From: Juglans regia
Taxonomy: Eukaryota; Streptophyta; Magnoliopsida; Fagales; Juglandaceae
Direction of reading: 5' to 3'
NCBI RefSeq assembly: GCF_001411555.2
Contig: NC_049911.1
Coordinates: 36,345,340 to 36,409,339 of the forward strand
DNA length: 64,000 nt
Shown: in pieces, positions 1 to 10,450 of the stretch
How positions within the stretch are numbered: the stretch's first letter is position 1
How the letters are laid out: each line of letters begins with the position of its first letter
Translations under genes and position numbers: made by a program
The notes under the pieces: generated by a model
Database searches by the model: none
The model's input: only the letters and a program-made list of their open reading frames with translations
What the model was told of the DNA's origin: nothing

Positions 1-29
1 TTGATTTTCAAATAATAAAATTGATTTTT

Positions 30-310
30 CTAGGTTTGGCTGCCCCGTAGGGTTTTACCTTTAAAGAGTTCTTTAAAGGGTTTCCCTTCGATACCAATCC
101 TGGTGTTACGCACTTCGTTTATTTTATGTATTTGATTGTTTATCAAATTAATTGCATGCTTGACGACTAACCAATTTGTTGAATGAATTGGTAGATATTC
201 CCACTGCGTTACAGGGAGACTTTGGGTAATTTCAGTATTAAACCTTCTTGGATACAATTCATATCCGATCTGGAATCAATCATAGCAACAACAGAAAATT
301 GAAATTCATG
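30..310 (-). pseudogene. Aspartic protease remnant of the pararetrovirus
   Basis: On the minus strand the frame around 260-310 reads FQFSVVAMIDSRSDMN, an aspartic-protease active-site context. The active-site Asp (275-277) and Ser (272-274) are present, but the Gly expected after them is Arg (269-271). The frame then hits a stop, and the following similar stretch (257-30) is frameshifted. Known: retroviral-type proteases need D-T/S-G at this site. The reverse transcriptase that normally follows lies outside the window. Confidence 0.5.
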
Positions 311-950
311 ACAGACAATAATAGTAACTCTTGAAAACCATTTTGGAGGAATAGTATTACGGATTAAACATATCTGATTATCTATAGTCTTTTCTTTGTG
401 GGTAGAATCAGAATCATTTGTTTGCCCATTATCAGAAAGTATATCCTAATCAAGTTGTTTATCAATTTTAAAACAGAAAAATTCTTGTTTTAAAATATCA
501 TTTTCAGATTTAAGATTATTGATCTCAGATTTGAGCTTAATGTCTCATTTTTAATAAAATTTATTTCTCGTTGTAAATTATTGGTAGAAACATCTTTGGA
601 TTTTTTCTTTTGAAATCTCTCAAAAGTGTCTTGAAAACTAATTCTTTGTTTAGAAATTTCTGGTTCTTGGCAAACCATCGTCTTCTTGAGTTTATGAAGG
701 TATTATTCTTCAAGCTCGGGATTTGTAATTTGAGAAATCAAAGTTAATAAAAGATTTTCTTGTTCTTCAATTTTGGTTAAAATATTAATTGTTTTACTCA
801 AAAATTTGCAACAAAAATTATTACAATTGCAACCAAGCTTAATACTAGGAGAATCAAGAGATTCAGTTTCTGAGTGATATTCTGAATCACTAGAACTGAA
901 CTCATGAATATCAGATAATAAGGAAGATTGTGTTTCTAGGAGTCGAACAA

Positions 951-1577
951 TTATTCTTGATCATTGACATCAATATTCAACTGATTAATCTCCTTTTTGA
1001 GTTTATTTGGCTTTTGGGGACACTTATCAACAAATTGCCCAAATTTGCCACAATTATAATATTTTCCTTTTAAAAAATTCTTTTTCTTTTGAAAATATTT
1101 GGAAAAAGGTTTTTTAGAAGATTTTTTATAAAAATCATCACAAGATTTTCTCTTTATCTCGCCATGAGGTTTAAAAAATTTTGTAGAATATTTTTGCTTT
1201 CGCCTAGATGGAGCAATAAGGGGAAAGCCAAATTGTTTACAAAAATTTCTCATTTCATATTTGGCTTTCTTGCTATTCTTTAATTGTTCGCGAAACATTA
1301 TTTGATCATTTCACATACTAATATCAAGTTTCTTAATTACATTGAAAATATCACCATAGGTGTAATTTTTGTTGTTAAGAAATCCCGAAATATCAGTAAG
1401 TTCTTCCTTAACTTTATGAGCAAATAAACAAGGTAAACTATCAATAAATTTTTCTTTCCAGTAAGGCTTATGACTATCGTCTCTTAGCATTACTCTAGAA
1501 ATAAAAACATTTTGGTACCATCTATAATCAAACATCTGTCGGCAACGTAAATTATTCAACTGAATGTTTAACACCAT
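951..1577 (-). pseudogene. Coat-protein core with degenerate zinc knuckle, split by an in-frame stop
   Basis: The first piece (1577-1311) carries a coat-core-like stretch (YWKEKFIDSLPCLFAHKVKEEL). The second (1298-951) carries a basic region and a zinc-knuckle-like segment ending in DKCPQKP. Both pieces are in the same frame, separated by one TGA at 1311-1313. In a normal CCHC knuckle four residues bind zinc; here the first Cys position is Tyr and the His position is Gln, so only two ligands remain. In the family this protein packages the genome. The two ligand losses plus the stop argue for neutral decay. Confidence 0.6.
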
Positions 1578-1995
1578 AAGAATGTTTAAAAATAGTGTGA
1601 ATCAAAGTATTAATACCATCAGAATGTGTCATCCCTATGGTTTTGTCAAAAATAGGTAACCCTTCGTCATTACGGTTGACAGCGTTCTAAATGGTCTCCT
1701 TAGCATCATCTGTGAGATGCTTATCCCACCAATGACGAAGCACACGAGAAAAACCATTTGTTAAAATAATAACGATATCAGGTTTTCTGATATTATTGTT
1801 AACATAAGCATTTGCAACTAAAGACATTTTACTCATGGTATTGAGGATTTGTTGTGCAGATAACCCTCAATATTCCATTCGTAAATTTTGTCAGTAGAAT
1901 AAGAAGATTATGTTTGAGAAACTTTTTCTTCAAATTATAAATCAGGAGGAGTAGGTCTGGAGTACCCAATTCTTCTTTAGACTCATTGGTTTAGA

Positions 1996-2181
1996 TCATT
2001 TTGAAGAGAATTTGGCAATCCCAGGTTTTAAATCAAGATTATTAAAAATTTTTTCAAGTAAATTAATAGTAGAAGAATCACTGTCAGATGATTCATCTGT
2101 AATTTCAATAAGAACAATTTCTTTTTCGTTGCTGGTTAAAGCATTGGTAGAAGGTTGCTCTTTTTTAAGATCAGTAAGCAT
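1996..2181 (-). pseudogene. Acidic linker fragment of the pararetroviral polyprotein
   Basis: A 61-codon open stretch rich in Asp, Glu and Ser (EITDESSDSDSSTINLLEKI) lies between the movement-protein and coat regions. Acidic segments precede the coat core in caulimovirids. It is bounded by stops on both sides and has no independent function that can be read. Confidence 0.3.
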
Positions 2182-2690
2182 TTGATTAATTTTATCAAGG
2201 GTGTATTTTGGAAATCAATTTTAGGCCAATCCTGTGGTAAATTAATCATAGGTTTTTCAATATGTTTTGCAACCTTCTTTGACTAATCTTTTAGTAGAAC
2301 CAACAGATTTTCAATAGATGTTGAAATATGGACTGAAGCAAAACCATGTTTTTCTACTTTCTCTTCAATCTTGTTTGATTATTGTTCGATAGAATGAAGA
2401 GCAAGATTCACAAAATTATTCTGATGAATAATCTTTTTTGTTTCTTTTATGATCTTGTCTTCTTTTGGATCTTTTGACACAGTTTCAGGAATCTTGAAAG
2501 GAGGAGCAGTTACTTCAGATCCTTTATGAGAAATAAGAATTGCCTCCAAATGCGGGTGACTCTATTGTATCACCATTTTGCCTTCTTCCTTGACAAAATC
2601 AGTTTTTACAACATTTAAACTATTTTTTGAAACATAATAATTTTCACTAAAATTGAAGAAAAGTATATGCCTTTGCAGGGTATTCATCTT

Positions 2691-3305
2691 TTATTTCCAT
2701 TTTCTTTTAACACGTAATTTTTTCGAAGCAGAAAAAGTAGCATGATAGGCTTTTCGCTTATCACGGTTTTCTATTAAACTATATTCATTAACAATAGCAA
2801 CTAAGTCAAAATCAAAGGGTCTATTTATCACAGTAAGGCTATGATGAATAGGTGCAACAGGAGCAGTCATATCCGAAACTATAGGTGATAAAGATGAAGC
2901 ATCTTCTTCTTTATCAGCTTCTTCCTTTAAGGGCTCATCTTTGGATGTTTCAACAACCTTAGTAGAATAATAAGCATAAATAACTTGAGATGATGTAGAA
3001 AGTCCTTTCAATTTTAAATCAAGTTTAACAAGTTGGGCTGTTTTGACTGAATCTTTCAGGAATTGTTTGAGATTTTGGTATCGTCTAACTGGATTATCAG
3101 AAACAAAACCAACAAAAGAAGATCTAGATCCAACAAAAGAATTTTTGGTTATGTTAGGAGTTTGATCGAAACTAATTTTAACAGTACCATCCAAATATTG
3201 CTGAATATAATCTAAAGTGCAATCAGTAGAAACATTTTTTATAGGAGGAACTTCATGTTCTAAAGTCCATTCGTTGGGAAGAGAAATATATTTCCAATAA
3301 ACCAT
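2691..3305 (-). pseudogene. Pararetroviral polyprotein fragment downstream of movement protein
   Basis: A 204-codon open stretch starts near MVYWKYISLPNEWTLEHE and is followed by an acidic, Ser/Thr-rich segment (for example KEEADKEEDASSLSPIV). It is frameshifted relative to the movement-protein piece that ends at 3308. The N-terminal part looks like the movement-protein C-terminus or its linker. The rest is low-complexity linker of the kind found between movement and coat domains. No catalytic motif is seen. Confidence 0.45.
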
Positions 3306-3307
3306 CT

Positions 3308-4020
3308 TTAGAACCTAAATGTTCGCATCTGGGGTAGAACTCTGGATCGAGTTTTTCTCGCAGTTGGTTTTGAAATAGCTTTTGGATTTAAATTTATTTT
3401 TAAAAAATGATAATAAATCCGATAAACCAGAGCATGTGGTTTCCTTCCTTCTAGCATATCATAGCCAGAAGTTAAAATATTCAAAGTTAAAGGTTTGACA
3501 ATATTGTTATCATCTAAAGCAAGAGTTAAATCAGGAAAACAGTCAAAGTGAATAGGACCTCTAGGCAAAGAGGACCGAGTCATTCAAAGGATACTAGTTT
3601 CAAACTTGTTGAATCTAGCATCACGTAAGCAAAGTAGAACAGAGACGTTGATGCCTTTCCTTGTTAAAGGTTTGATAGCAACTTGAACAAAACCAATATG
3701 CAAATATTTGTAACCTTTTACTAAAAAATCTTGAATCAAGTTTTAGTAAATAAGCAACATTTTTCTTGAGATTTTGAAATAGCATAGGTTTATTCAACAG
3801 TTTTAACATTAAAAACAGTTTTAAAAGTAGATTGAACCCAAGAAGTTCGGTCAATAGAATTTGAATCAATTTTGGGAATATTCCAATGGTTGAAATCATT
3901 TGAAGCAGTTTCTTCAACAGAATAATCTTCTTCATTAACAATGTCAGGTGGTATAGAAGACCTGAAACTAATAGTTGAATTAGATCTAAACATTCTACTC
4001 ATTTTGTCACCAGTCAACAC
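3308..4020 (-). pseudogene. Broken movement-protein ORF of the pararetrovirus
   Basis: Two pieces are visible. An N-terminal piece (4020-3790) runs into a stop. A second piece (3583-3308) contains the conserved stretch around residues SSLPRGPIHFDCFPDLTLAL and TSGYDMLEG, typical of caulimovirid movement proteins of the 3A/30K superfamily. In the family this protein modifies plasmodesmata to allow cell-to-cell spread. The pieces lie in different frames with stops between them, so no intact protein can be made. Family assignment rests on recognised motifs, not on a search. Confidence 0.6.
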
Positions 4021-4233
4021 AGTCCTTCACTCTTCAGTGCCTAGAACTAACATCCTTGTCCCACCCTAACAACCTAACTGCCCTTAACGCTCTCTGGCAA
4101 ACAGGTCTTACCAAGGTACTAGACCGACAACAAAGATATAGAAAAGACGAAGTAAGAATTCAGGGATTGGGTTGAAAGATAACAAAATAAGTGAAATGAA
4201 GAGAAGTAATTACGAACTATTAGCAGCCAACTT

Positions 4234-4246
4234 GGCTCTGATACCA
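4234..4246 (-). other. tRNA-Met primer binding site of the pararetrovirus
   Basis: The minus strand reads TGGTATCAGAGCC, complementary to the 3' end of plant initiator tRNA-Met. This is the minus-strand primer site used by Caulimoviridae and many LTR elements. It lies just upstream of the movement-protein remnant and sets the 5' end and orientation of the relic. Confidence 0.8.
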
Positions 4247-4255
4247 AATTGGAAG

Positions 4256-5520
4256 GAAGAATGGACCAGAATAGTAAATATGCAAAGTTAAAGAGCAGGC
4301 GATAAAACCGACTATATGCATGTATGTGAATATATATATATATATTATATATTATAAATAGATGAACAATATTATATAGTCAATCATACATACCCCACTT
4401 TACATGCAAATTGCAGACGACTCATGAGACTTGTCACATGCATGGGGTTGCAATTGCCCACTTGTCGAGATTCCTTGACAAAATGATATATATTTACGTA
4501 TATACAGACACACAGGTGCCATGGAGTAGTACTGTGGGCGTGGGGATATAACTTATAAAGAAGATATCACTGATTATCGGAAGCTAGCAGAAAGTAACGC
4601 GCCATATCTTCATTATTAATACATCTAGCGAAAAAAATCTGTATAGTTTAAAGAGTATGTACAAATTCTTTAAAGTTTAAGGTGAAAGAAAAAGAAGAAG
4701 AAGATAATTTATGAATGAAAAGTTTAAATATTTATCATCTTATTTACTTATCATTAATTAATTAACATAAATTAATTAATTAACATCTTATTTACTTATC
4801 AGTTTGAAATTTTGAGGCGATACAATTAATAGATCAATAACTCAATCGAATCATAATATAAGGTCAATACTGAGTGCTCATAAATTATCTTGATGCCTTG
4901 ATCAATATTTCTTGTATATGTTCATGTATATACCCATAAATCATGATGCTTAATCCTGTATGTTCATATTTTCTTTCTCTAACTTGGCATTAGTTGTCAT
5001 TTACTAATTGTATTTAGAATTGACCAATGCTACATAGAGTCCCCATTTGGGGACTGCAATGCAAGTATAGGCAATTTTATCTTTAAATTTTTTTAAAATT
5101 ACAAAAATATCCCTCTTAAAATGATTATTTTTCTCATTTATTAAATGGTCTACACATACAATCACCATTTGGAGACTGCAAATATAATTTCTCTTTAGAA
5201 TTATGGGTAGATATAATATTTACTAATTGTAATATTTAATTATGGATAGATCAAAATCTTATTATTGGTATGTAGAGCAAGCACAATTATTGTATTTGGC
5301 TAAATCAATTATGATGAAGATATAATAGCATATCTCAGATCAAACATATATTTAATTGGTCATTGTGTTTTAAGAGTAGAGATTATATCGATAAATAAAA
5401 TATCAAAATATCTTATAATACTCTTATACATAAATAGATAGTTTCATTTAAATGTAAATTGTACTTATGATCTGAAAATTAAAAAAGTATTAATGATACT
5501 TATTCTAAAGATTACCTTTG
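4256..5520. other. Intergenic AT-rich DNA
   Basis: No coding signal is seen. It holds TA-rich runs near 4330-4360, a duplicated TTAATTAAC-type stretch near 4755-4800, and two similar segments near 5035-5065 and 5155-5185 that share CCATTTGG.GACTGCAA and may be ends of a short foldback element. Confidence 0.5.
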
Positions 5521-5523
5521 TTA

Positions 5524-5860
5524 GAGCATTCACATCCGCTTCCTCATATGCAGTCTTTAGTTAAATTATAGGAAACAAATATGAAAATGGAAGAAAAATG
5601 AGCTACATACGGTTCTCTATAGTAACTTTTTGATTTTAGGATATGAGAGGAATATAAAGAAATAATATAAAGGGAAGTGAGAGGAAAAAATAATAATAAA
5701 AAATAAAAAAATATTATTTTAATAGAATATTAGGAAAAGAATAGGAAGTGAGATGTATGAAATTTTTGAAATATGTGTAAAATTTATGAGAACATTTTAA
5801 AAAGTGTGTTTTTTAAACTAAATTATAGATAAATTTATAGGAAAACGGATATAAATGCTC
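5524..5860. mobile_element. MITE with TTA target duplication (PIF/Harbinger type)
   Basis: The left end GAGCATTCACATCCG is mirrored at the right end by the complement of CGGATATAAATGCTC. Copies of TTA flank both sides (5521-5523, 5861-5863). Inner terminal sequence (AAATTATAGGAAA and its mirror) extends the inverted repeat. The 337-bp length, no coding capacity and a 3-bp TTA duplication fit a non-autonomous Harbinger/Tourist element. Confidence 0.7.
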
Positions 5861-5863
5861 TTA

Positions 5864-7682
5864 TGTCCCTGCTTTGTTACGTTAATTCTTACCATTTTTT
5901 TAACCGTTAATAAATATATGTTTCAATGACTAGAGATAAGAAGAACTAGCTAGCTATAGGTACGTACTTGTAAGTTATGTGATACCTTAATTTTATTTTA
6001 TACGAAAGAAAAAGATCTTACTACAATTTAATACATTATAATAAATCATATCAACTTATAATTTTATTTCTATGAAATTTGGTTGTCATCCAAATATTTA
6101 TATTTTGTTAATTAGCCTTTTTCCTTTAGGGGTAGATTTGTCAACCTGAGCGACAAAACGACCCGGTGGTCCACGTACGAAAGCAACCCTGCTAGGCTGC
6201 TAGCTAATAAAGTAAAATAGTACTCCTGAAGTATTTAAATGAAATAAATGATATTTTAGTCCTTGGGTCCGTAATTTTTGTGTATTGTCTTAAAAAAAAA
6301 TTGTAAATTAGGGATTTATATAAAAAAAATTATTTTTAAAATATGAACTCTAATTTTCTTTTAAAATGAATACGAGAAACTTGCAAACCTTAAAAATTAT
6401 GTATATAACTATAATGATCAAATCAACAGCTTATAATTTAATATCAAGATAAGGCTGACAATTAAGTTAAGAGATAAAAATAAAAAAGAGATAAGACAAG
6501 TTGATTCAGACTCATATGAAGAAGAGATACAGACTCCTAGAAGGAAAAGATTCAGGCTCCTAAAAATAAAAGACTTCACAAAACAAGTTGGACTTCTATA
6601 TATATGAGAAGATCCCCCACAAAACAGACGAACTCTCTACAAACTCTCTACATAGAAGCTCCTTACATGCAAATTCCATCACATATAGTGACTCTAAAAG
6701 ATATTCTCTAAATTTTTTCATTGTATTGTGAGATATGTACGTGAGACCATGAGAGATTGTAAAATCATTCATTATAGTAAATTTTACCTCCAAATAACCC
6801 GTATACGTAGGCATTATATCAAACCATATAAATTTATGTGTATCTCTTTATTTACTTTTATAATCTCTTATTTATTATTTATCATATGAATGAACACGAA
6901 AAGTATCGTATCAAAGCCCGAACTATTAGCGTGGGCTGGAGATAATTCTTTTATTCGGCCTTCCGGTTATGCAAATTAAACAATATTACTCTTAAATAAA
7001 AAGGAGCAAGTTAGAGGTATACGTACGTACGTATACAAGAAGTTACATGTATTAACTCTTGTATAGTCAAACTTAATACATGTACGGATACGAAGAGATC
7101 GATGGACTCATAGAAGGGAATTAATATTTGGTTTATAAAATTAGTATATATATATATATATGTATAACTTTACAAATTAACGCGATCGATTTTTATAAAT
7201 CTATTTTTTTTATATAATAATAATTAAGTCCGGCCGGTTCTAGTGACCGTGTTACATTAAAAAGAAAGGAATGTACTCTGTTTTACAGTACCGTAGGTTT
7301 AAGCTAGCCTTTATAAAATAATAGTGTTTTTTTTGTAGCTCATATCATTTTCGATCCTATAATATAACCTTTTTAACCTTGAGAAAGCGCAATATATGCG
7401 CGCGAGCCAGATCACATGATGTTGATCTTTCTACCTGGTGGCCGTGATCATGAAGTAGTTGTGCTATGTATCTATCAACCCAGCAATAACAGGCAAAATT
7501 GTACAAGAAATAGAAAAATAGTTGAATAAGGTACAATCGGTCCCCTCTTAATCTGCCCAAGGCAATAAATATTGCACCTAAAACAAGTCCTAAGGTGACC
7601 CTTTCATATTCCCTTCTTTACGGGTCAGATTCCCTGCCTTTTCCATGCCTTTATAGTCTCACTTAAAATGTCAAAAGTACAT
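5864..7682. other. Intergenic AT-rich DNA
   Basis: No convincing gene; open frames here are short and lack recognisable domains. Short ACGT-rich palindromic runs occur near 7020-7035 and (TA)n runs near 7145-7165. Confidence 0.4.
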
Positions 7683-7785
7683 TTATTTATTTATTGAGTC
7701 GGAGAGGGAGTAGAACTCAGAACTCAGAACTCCATTTCGGAAATTATGGCATCAGACTATATGTCTTTAATTACATGTTTGTTTT
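7683..7785 (-). repeat. Possible degenerate tRNA-derived SINE
   Basis: A TTTA-rich run near 7680-7695 is followed by sequence resembling the complement of a plant SINE: GAGTCGGAGAGGGAG, then CCATTTCGGAAATTATGGCATCAGAC. It resembles the better preserved SINE at 26713-26803 (CCATTTTGGAGG and ATGCCATCAGCCC). Target duplications were not found. Confidence 0.35.
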
Positions 7786-9390
7786 GGACTATATCTTTTA
7801 TTTTTTCGCTTTATTATGTTAACAAAAATTCTATATTAAAAGGATATATATAATTAGTAACGTCGAAATTTAGGTCATTAATTACGAGTCAATTAGTCAG
7901 TAGTACTTCAAGATCATGAAACAATCATGATCAATTTGGCCAAACGATCGAAAAATGCATGCATTGATTAATTTAGTACTTTGTGACAGTATCACGAGAT
8001 TCACATGATGCATGATTGAGCGGTAATAATAACGTTACATTATACTGCATGGCCTTGAATAATTCAATTAAAGTAGCTAGCTAGGTGTTTTGTGATCAGG
8101 AGCTAGCTAGCTAGCTAGCTAGAGAATCGTGAGAAATTAATATATATTCTGATCTTTATATATATATATATATATAAAGAATTTTCCTCCCATCAAATAG
8201 TTGCTTTACAAAATGATCAGATACTCGATCGCGCGTGTTGAGATCATTTGATACGATTTATAATTTACCAATACACACCGCGCGCGGAGATGATCATGCA
8301 TCATGATCGTATCCAGCTCGATACAAAAAAGATCATTAGGAATTATTAATAATTAATTACAGTACTCCTTAATTTTTCCAGTCATGAAATTAATACTACT
8401 GGTTGTCAATAAAAGACAATCCACCCTAAATTATTGCATGGTCAGCTTTCAAAAATATATGGTCATAACAAGACCAGGTCAAGGTCACATGCAAGTCCAT
8501 GCAATTAATTGGACATGATGCGCGCGTCGACATTCATGACACTGATTAAGATTAATATTGTATTATCCAACGTCAGTTATATATTAGCTAGCTAGGCTTA
8601 GAGAAATTAAAAGGTAACTCTAGAAATTAAACATTATTCAACTCATGTGTCCAAATTAGTCAAGCCCAAGTACTACGACCAACTGTTTTTAATTTCAAAT
8701 CAAATCCTGATCTTGGCCTTTTTTCAATATAAAGATACCATGGTACAGAGAAAATATGCATAAATGTCAACACAATATATATATATATATATAGCATAGT
8801 ATTATCAAATGAGTCACATCCCATCCCATCTTGTATGTGGTCCGTACCCATGCATCTTAGCCTTTTCATCATCAACAACTTACCTCTTTTGATTTCTTTC
8901 TTAATCAACTGATCATTTGCTAATTAGAGATGGAGATCACGAGAAAGAAAAAGAAAAACATAACGTTAACCACTGCATGTATTTTCCCGTCGATGGAAAA
9001 GAAAAAAGAAAACGTAGGATTATTATTAATAAATGCTCAAAGCTGTAACGACTGGAGTACGGATCAGCTGGTAGGGTTAACTCATAGACCTTGGCCATCC
9101 CTGGTTCACCCACTCAAAACTTCATATTTGGACTGCAGTAGTACTACTGTACCGGTAAGCAGTCATTGTACGTTAATATTGGATTTATTTAATCGGTGCA
9201 GTGTCTCATAGTGATTGGTGCCAGCTTAGCGGTTGCAATTAGATAGATAATAATATTATATTATTCATTAATTAATTTCGAAATTGGACTTTGTCTCCCG
9301 TAACTACGCAGTCTCTTCGGACCCGTTTACCTAGCAGACACCATTAATTAAGGCAGCAGTAGCATAGACCCCACATCATTATAATCGGAG
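7786..9390. other. Intergenic DNA upstream of MIR156
   Basis: It contains GCTAGC-tandem and (TA)n microsatellites (about 8102-8122, 8157-8176, 8777-8792), GATC-rich palindromes and no recognisable coding region. A 93-codon open frame at 8930-9211 has no recognisable domain. Confidence 0.4.
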
Positions 9391-10324
9391 GGTGGGGAGT
9401 AGTCTGCGTCAGAGTCAAATTAACGGCTACGTGAGTCCGTCCATCACAAGTCTGACGAACTATACACATAAGGCCTCGAAATATCTGAGCCAAAACCAAT
9501 CACATCCGTATTCAAACCCCAAGACTCGCCTTTTTTTTTTTTTTTTTTCTTTTCTTTTCCTCCTAGAAAATGTTTCGTCTACTCTTTTGTCTTCCCCAAA
9601 AACACGAACTAAACCCCTCCACACACGCGTACGCAGGTACACACGTACCGAGCTGCCAGCCGTGAATCGTGATGGGAAAGCCGGACCAAAAGCGATTACA
9701 AAACAAAAGCAGGGCGAAGTTGCAGTCAATCGAGCGAGTGACCCTCTCTGTCAAACAATAAAAGCTGCTCTCTCTCTCTCTCTCTACCTTCCTCTCTCAC
9801 TTTCCTTTTTTTTTTCCATAGGTCACAGCTTTCTTTCCGTATTTGGCCGTTTTTGGTGCAATTTTCTGTGGTCGCCGTCGGTACTGTTTGATTGTTCTGA
9901 AAGAAGTCAGGCTTTGGCGACGTGTCACCGACATCTGTATGTCATGCATGAGAGGGGGAAGAGGATCGACACAAGGGAGGCTGTGGTGAATGGGGAGAGA
10001 GAGAGAGAGAGAGAGAGAGAGGGCTTTTCATTTCTATGGCGCGTGGGTACTGGGGTTTTTTCTTCATCCTAGAAAACCCTAAATCCTTATTTTCCCGGTT
10101 TTACACCAAAAGAAAATGAGATCACGGATTGCTAGTCACTTTTGGTTTATTTCCTTAAACGTGTCTCACTACTGCGTCTCAGATCTGACTCAATATATAT
10201 ATATATTTTTTATCTTCTTTGGGTTTGTATGTATTCTGAATCTTTTAATTTTTCGTTTCCACATTTGGGAAGTTTTTATATCTTTACTCAATATTTCCCT
10301 TTTGCTTCTTCTCTCTAATTTCTG
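9391..10324 (+). promoter_or_regulatory. Probable promoter and leader of the MIR156 primary transcript
   Basis: Inference from position and composition. The region is less AT-rich than its surroundings, carries a (CT)n tract at about 9768-9784, an ACGT-core element (GACGTGTC, about 9919-9926) and a (GA)n tract at about 9993-10020. CT-rich leaders are common in plant pri-miRNAs. Open frames across it (for example 9392-10072) read through the microsatellites and show no domain, so they are not taken as genes. The transcription start is not determined. Confidence 0.4.
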
Positions 10325-10450
10325 TTTCTCTGGGACATAGAAATTGACAGAAGAGAGTGAGCACACAGAGGCACTTGGTATAAGTCTATACTATTGCTTT
10401 TGCGTGCTCACTTCTCTTTCTGTCAGATTCCAGTGCCGGAGAAGGCCAAA
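10325..10450 (+). ncRNA. MIR156: MIR156 precursor hairpin
   Basis: The 5' arm holds TGACAGAAGAGAGTGAGCAC (10345-10364), identical to canonical plant miR156. The 3' arm holds the star-like strand GCTCACTTCTCTTTCTGTCAG (10406-10426), which pairs with it with a small bulge across a roughly 40-nt loop. The sequence just after the star (ATTCCAGTGCCGG) resembles the lower stem of MIR156a-type precursors. Known: miR156 is processed by DCL1, loaded into AGO1 and silences SPL transcription factors, holding the plant in the juvenile phase. It stands alone here, with no second copy nearby. The family call is firm; the paralogue letter is not. Confidence 0.93.

Larger units (their letters stand above)
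1..4255 (-). mobile_element. Endogenous pararetrovirus (Caulimoviridae-like), decayed, 3' part outside window
   Basis: Seen: on the minus strand a tRNA-Met-type primer site (4234-4246) is followed by broken ORFs resembling, in order, a movement protein (about 4020-3308), a linker region, a coat-protein core and zinc knuckle (1577-951) and an aspartic-protease active site (about 260-280). This order is that of Caulimoviridae. Known: these viruses integrate passively into plant genomes and lack LTRs. Here no LTR-like repeat is seen and reverse transcriptase would lie left of base 1. Reading frames are split by stops and frameshifts throughout, so this is a non-functional relic. A Ty3-like retroelement is less likely because a movement-protein region is present. 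Confidence 0.75.

Noticed and set aside
1..4255. Ty3/Gypsy retrotransposon
   Set aside because: A movement-protein-like region follows the primer site and no LTR was seen, favouring a pararetrovirus.
9392..10072. 226-codon open frame upstream of miR156
   Set aside because: It runs through poly-T, CT and GA microsatellites and has no domain; an open frame in a low-complexity leader is expected by chance.
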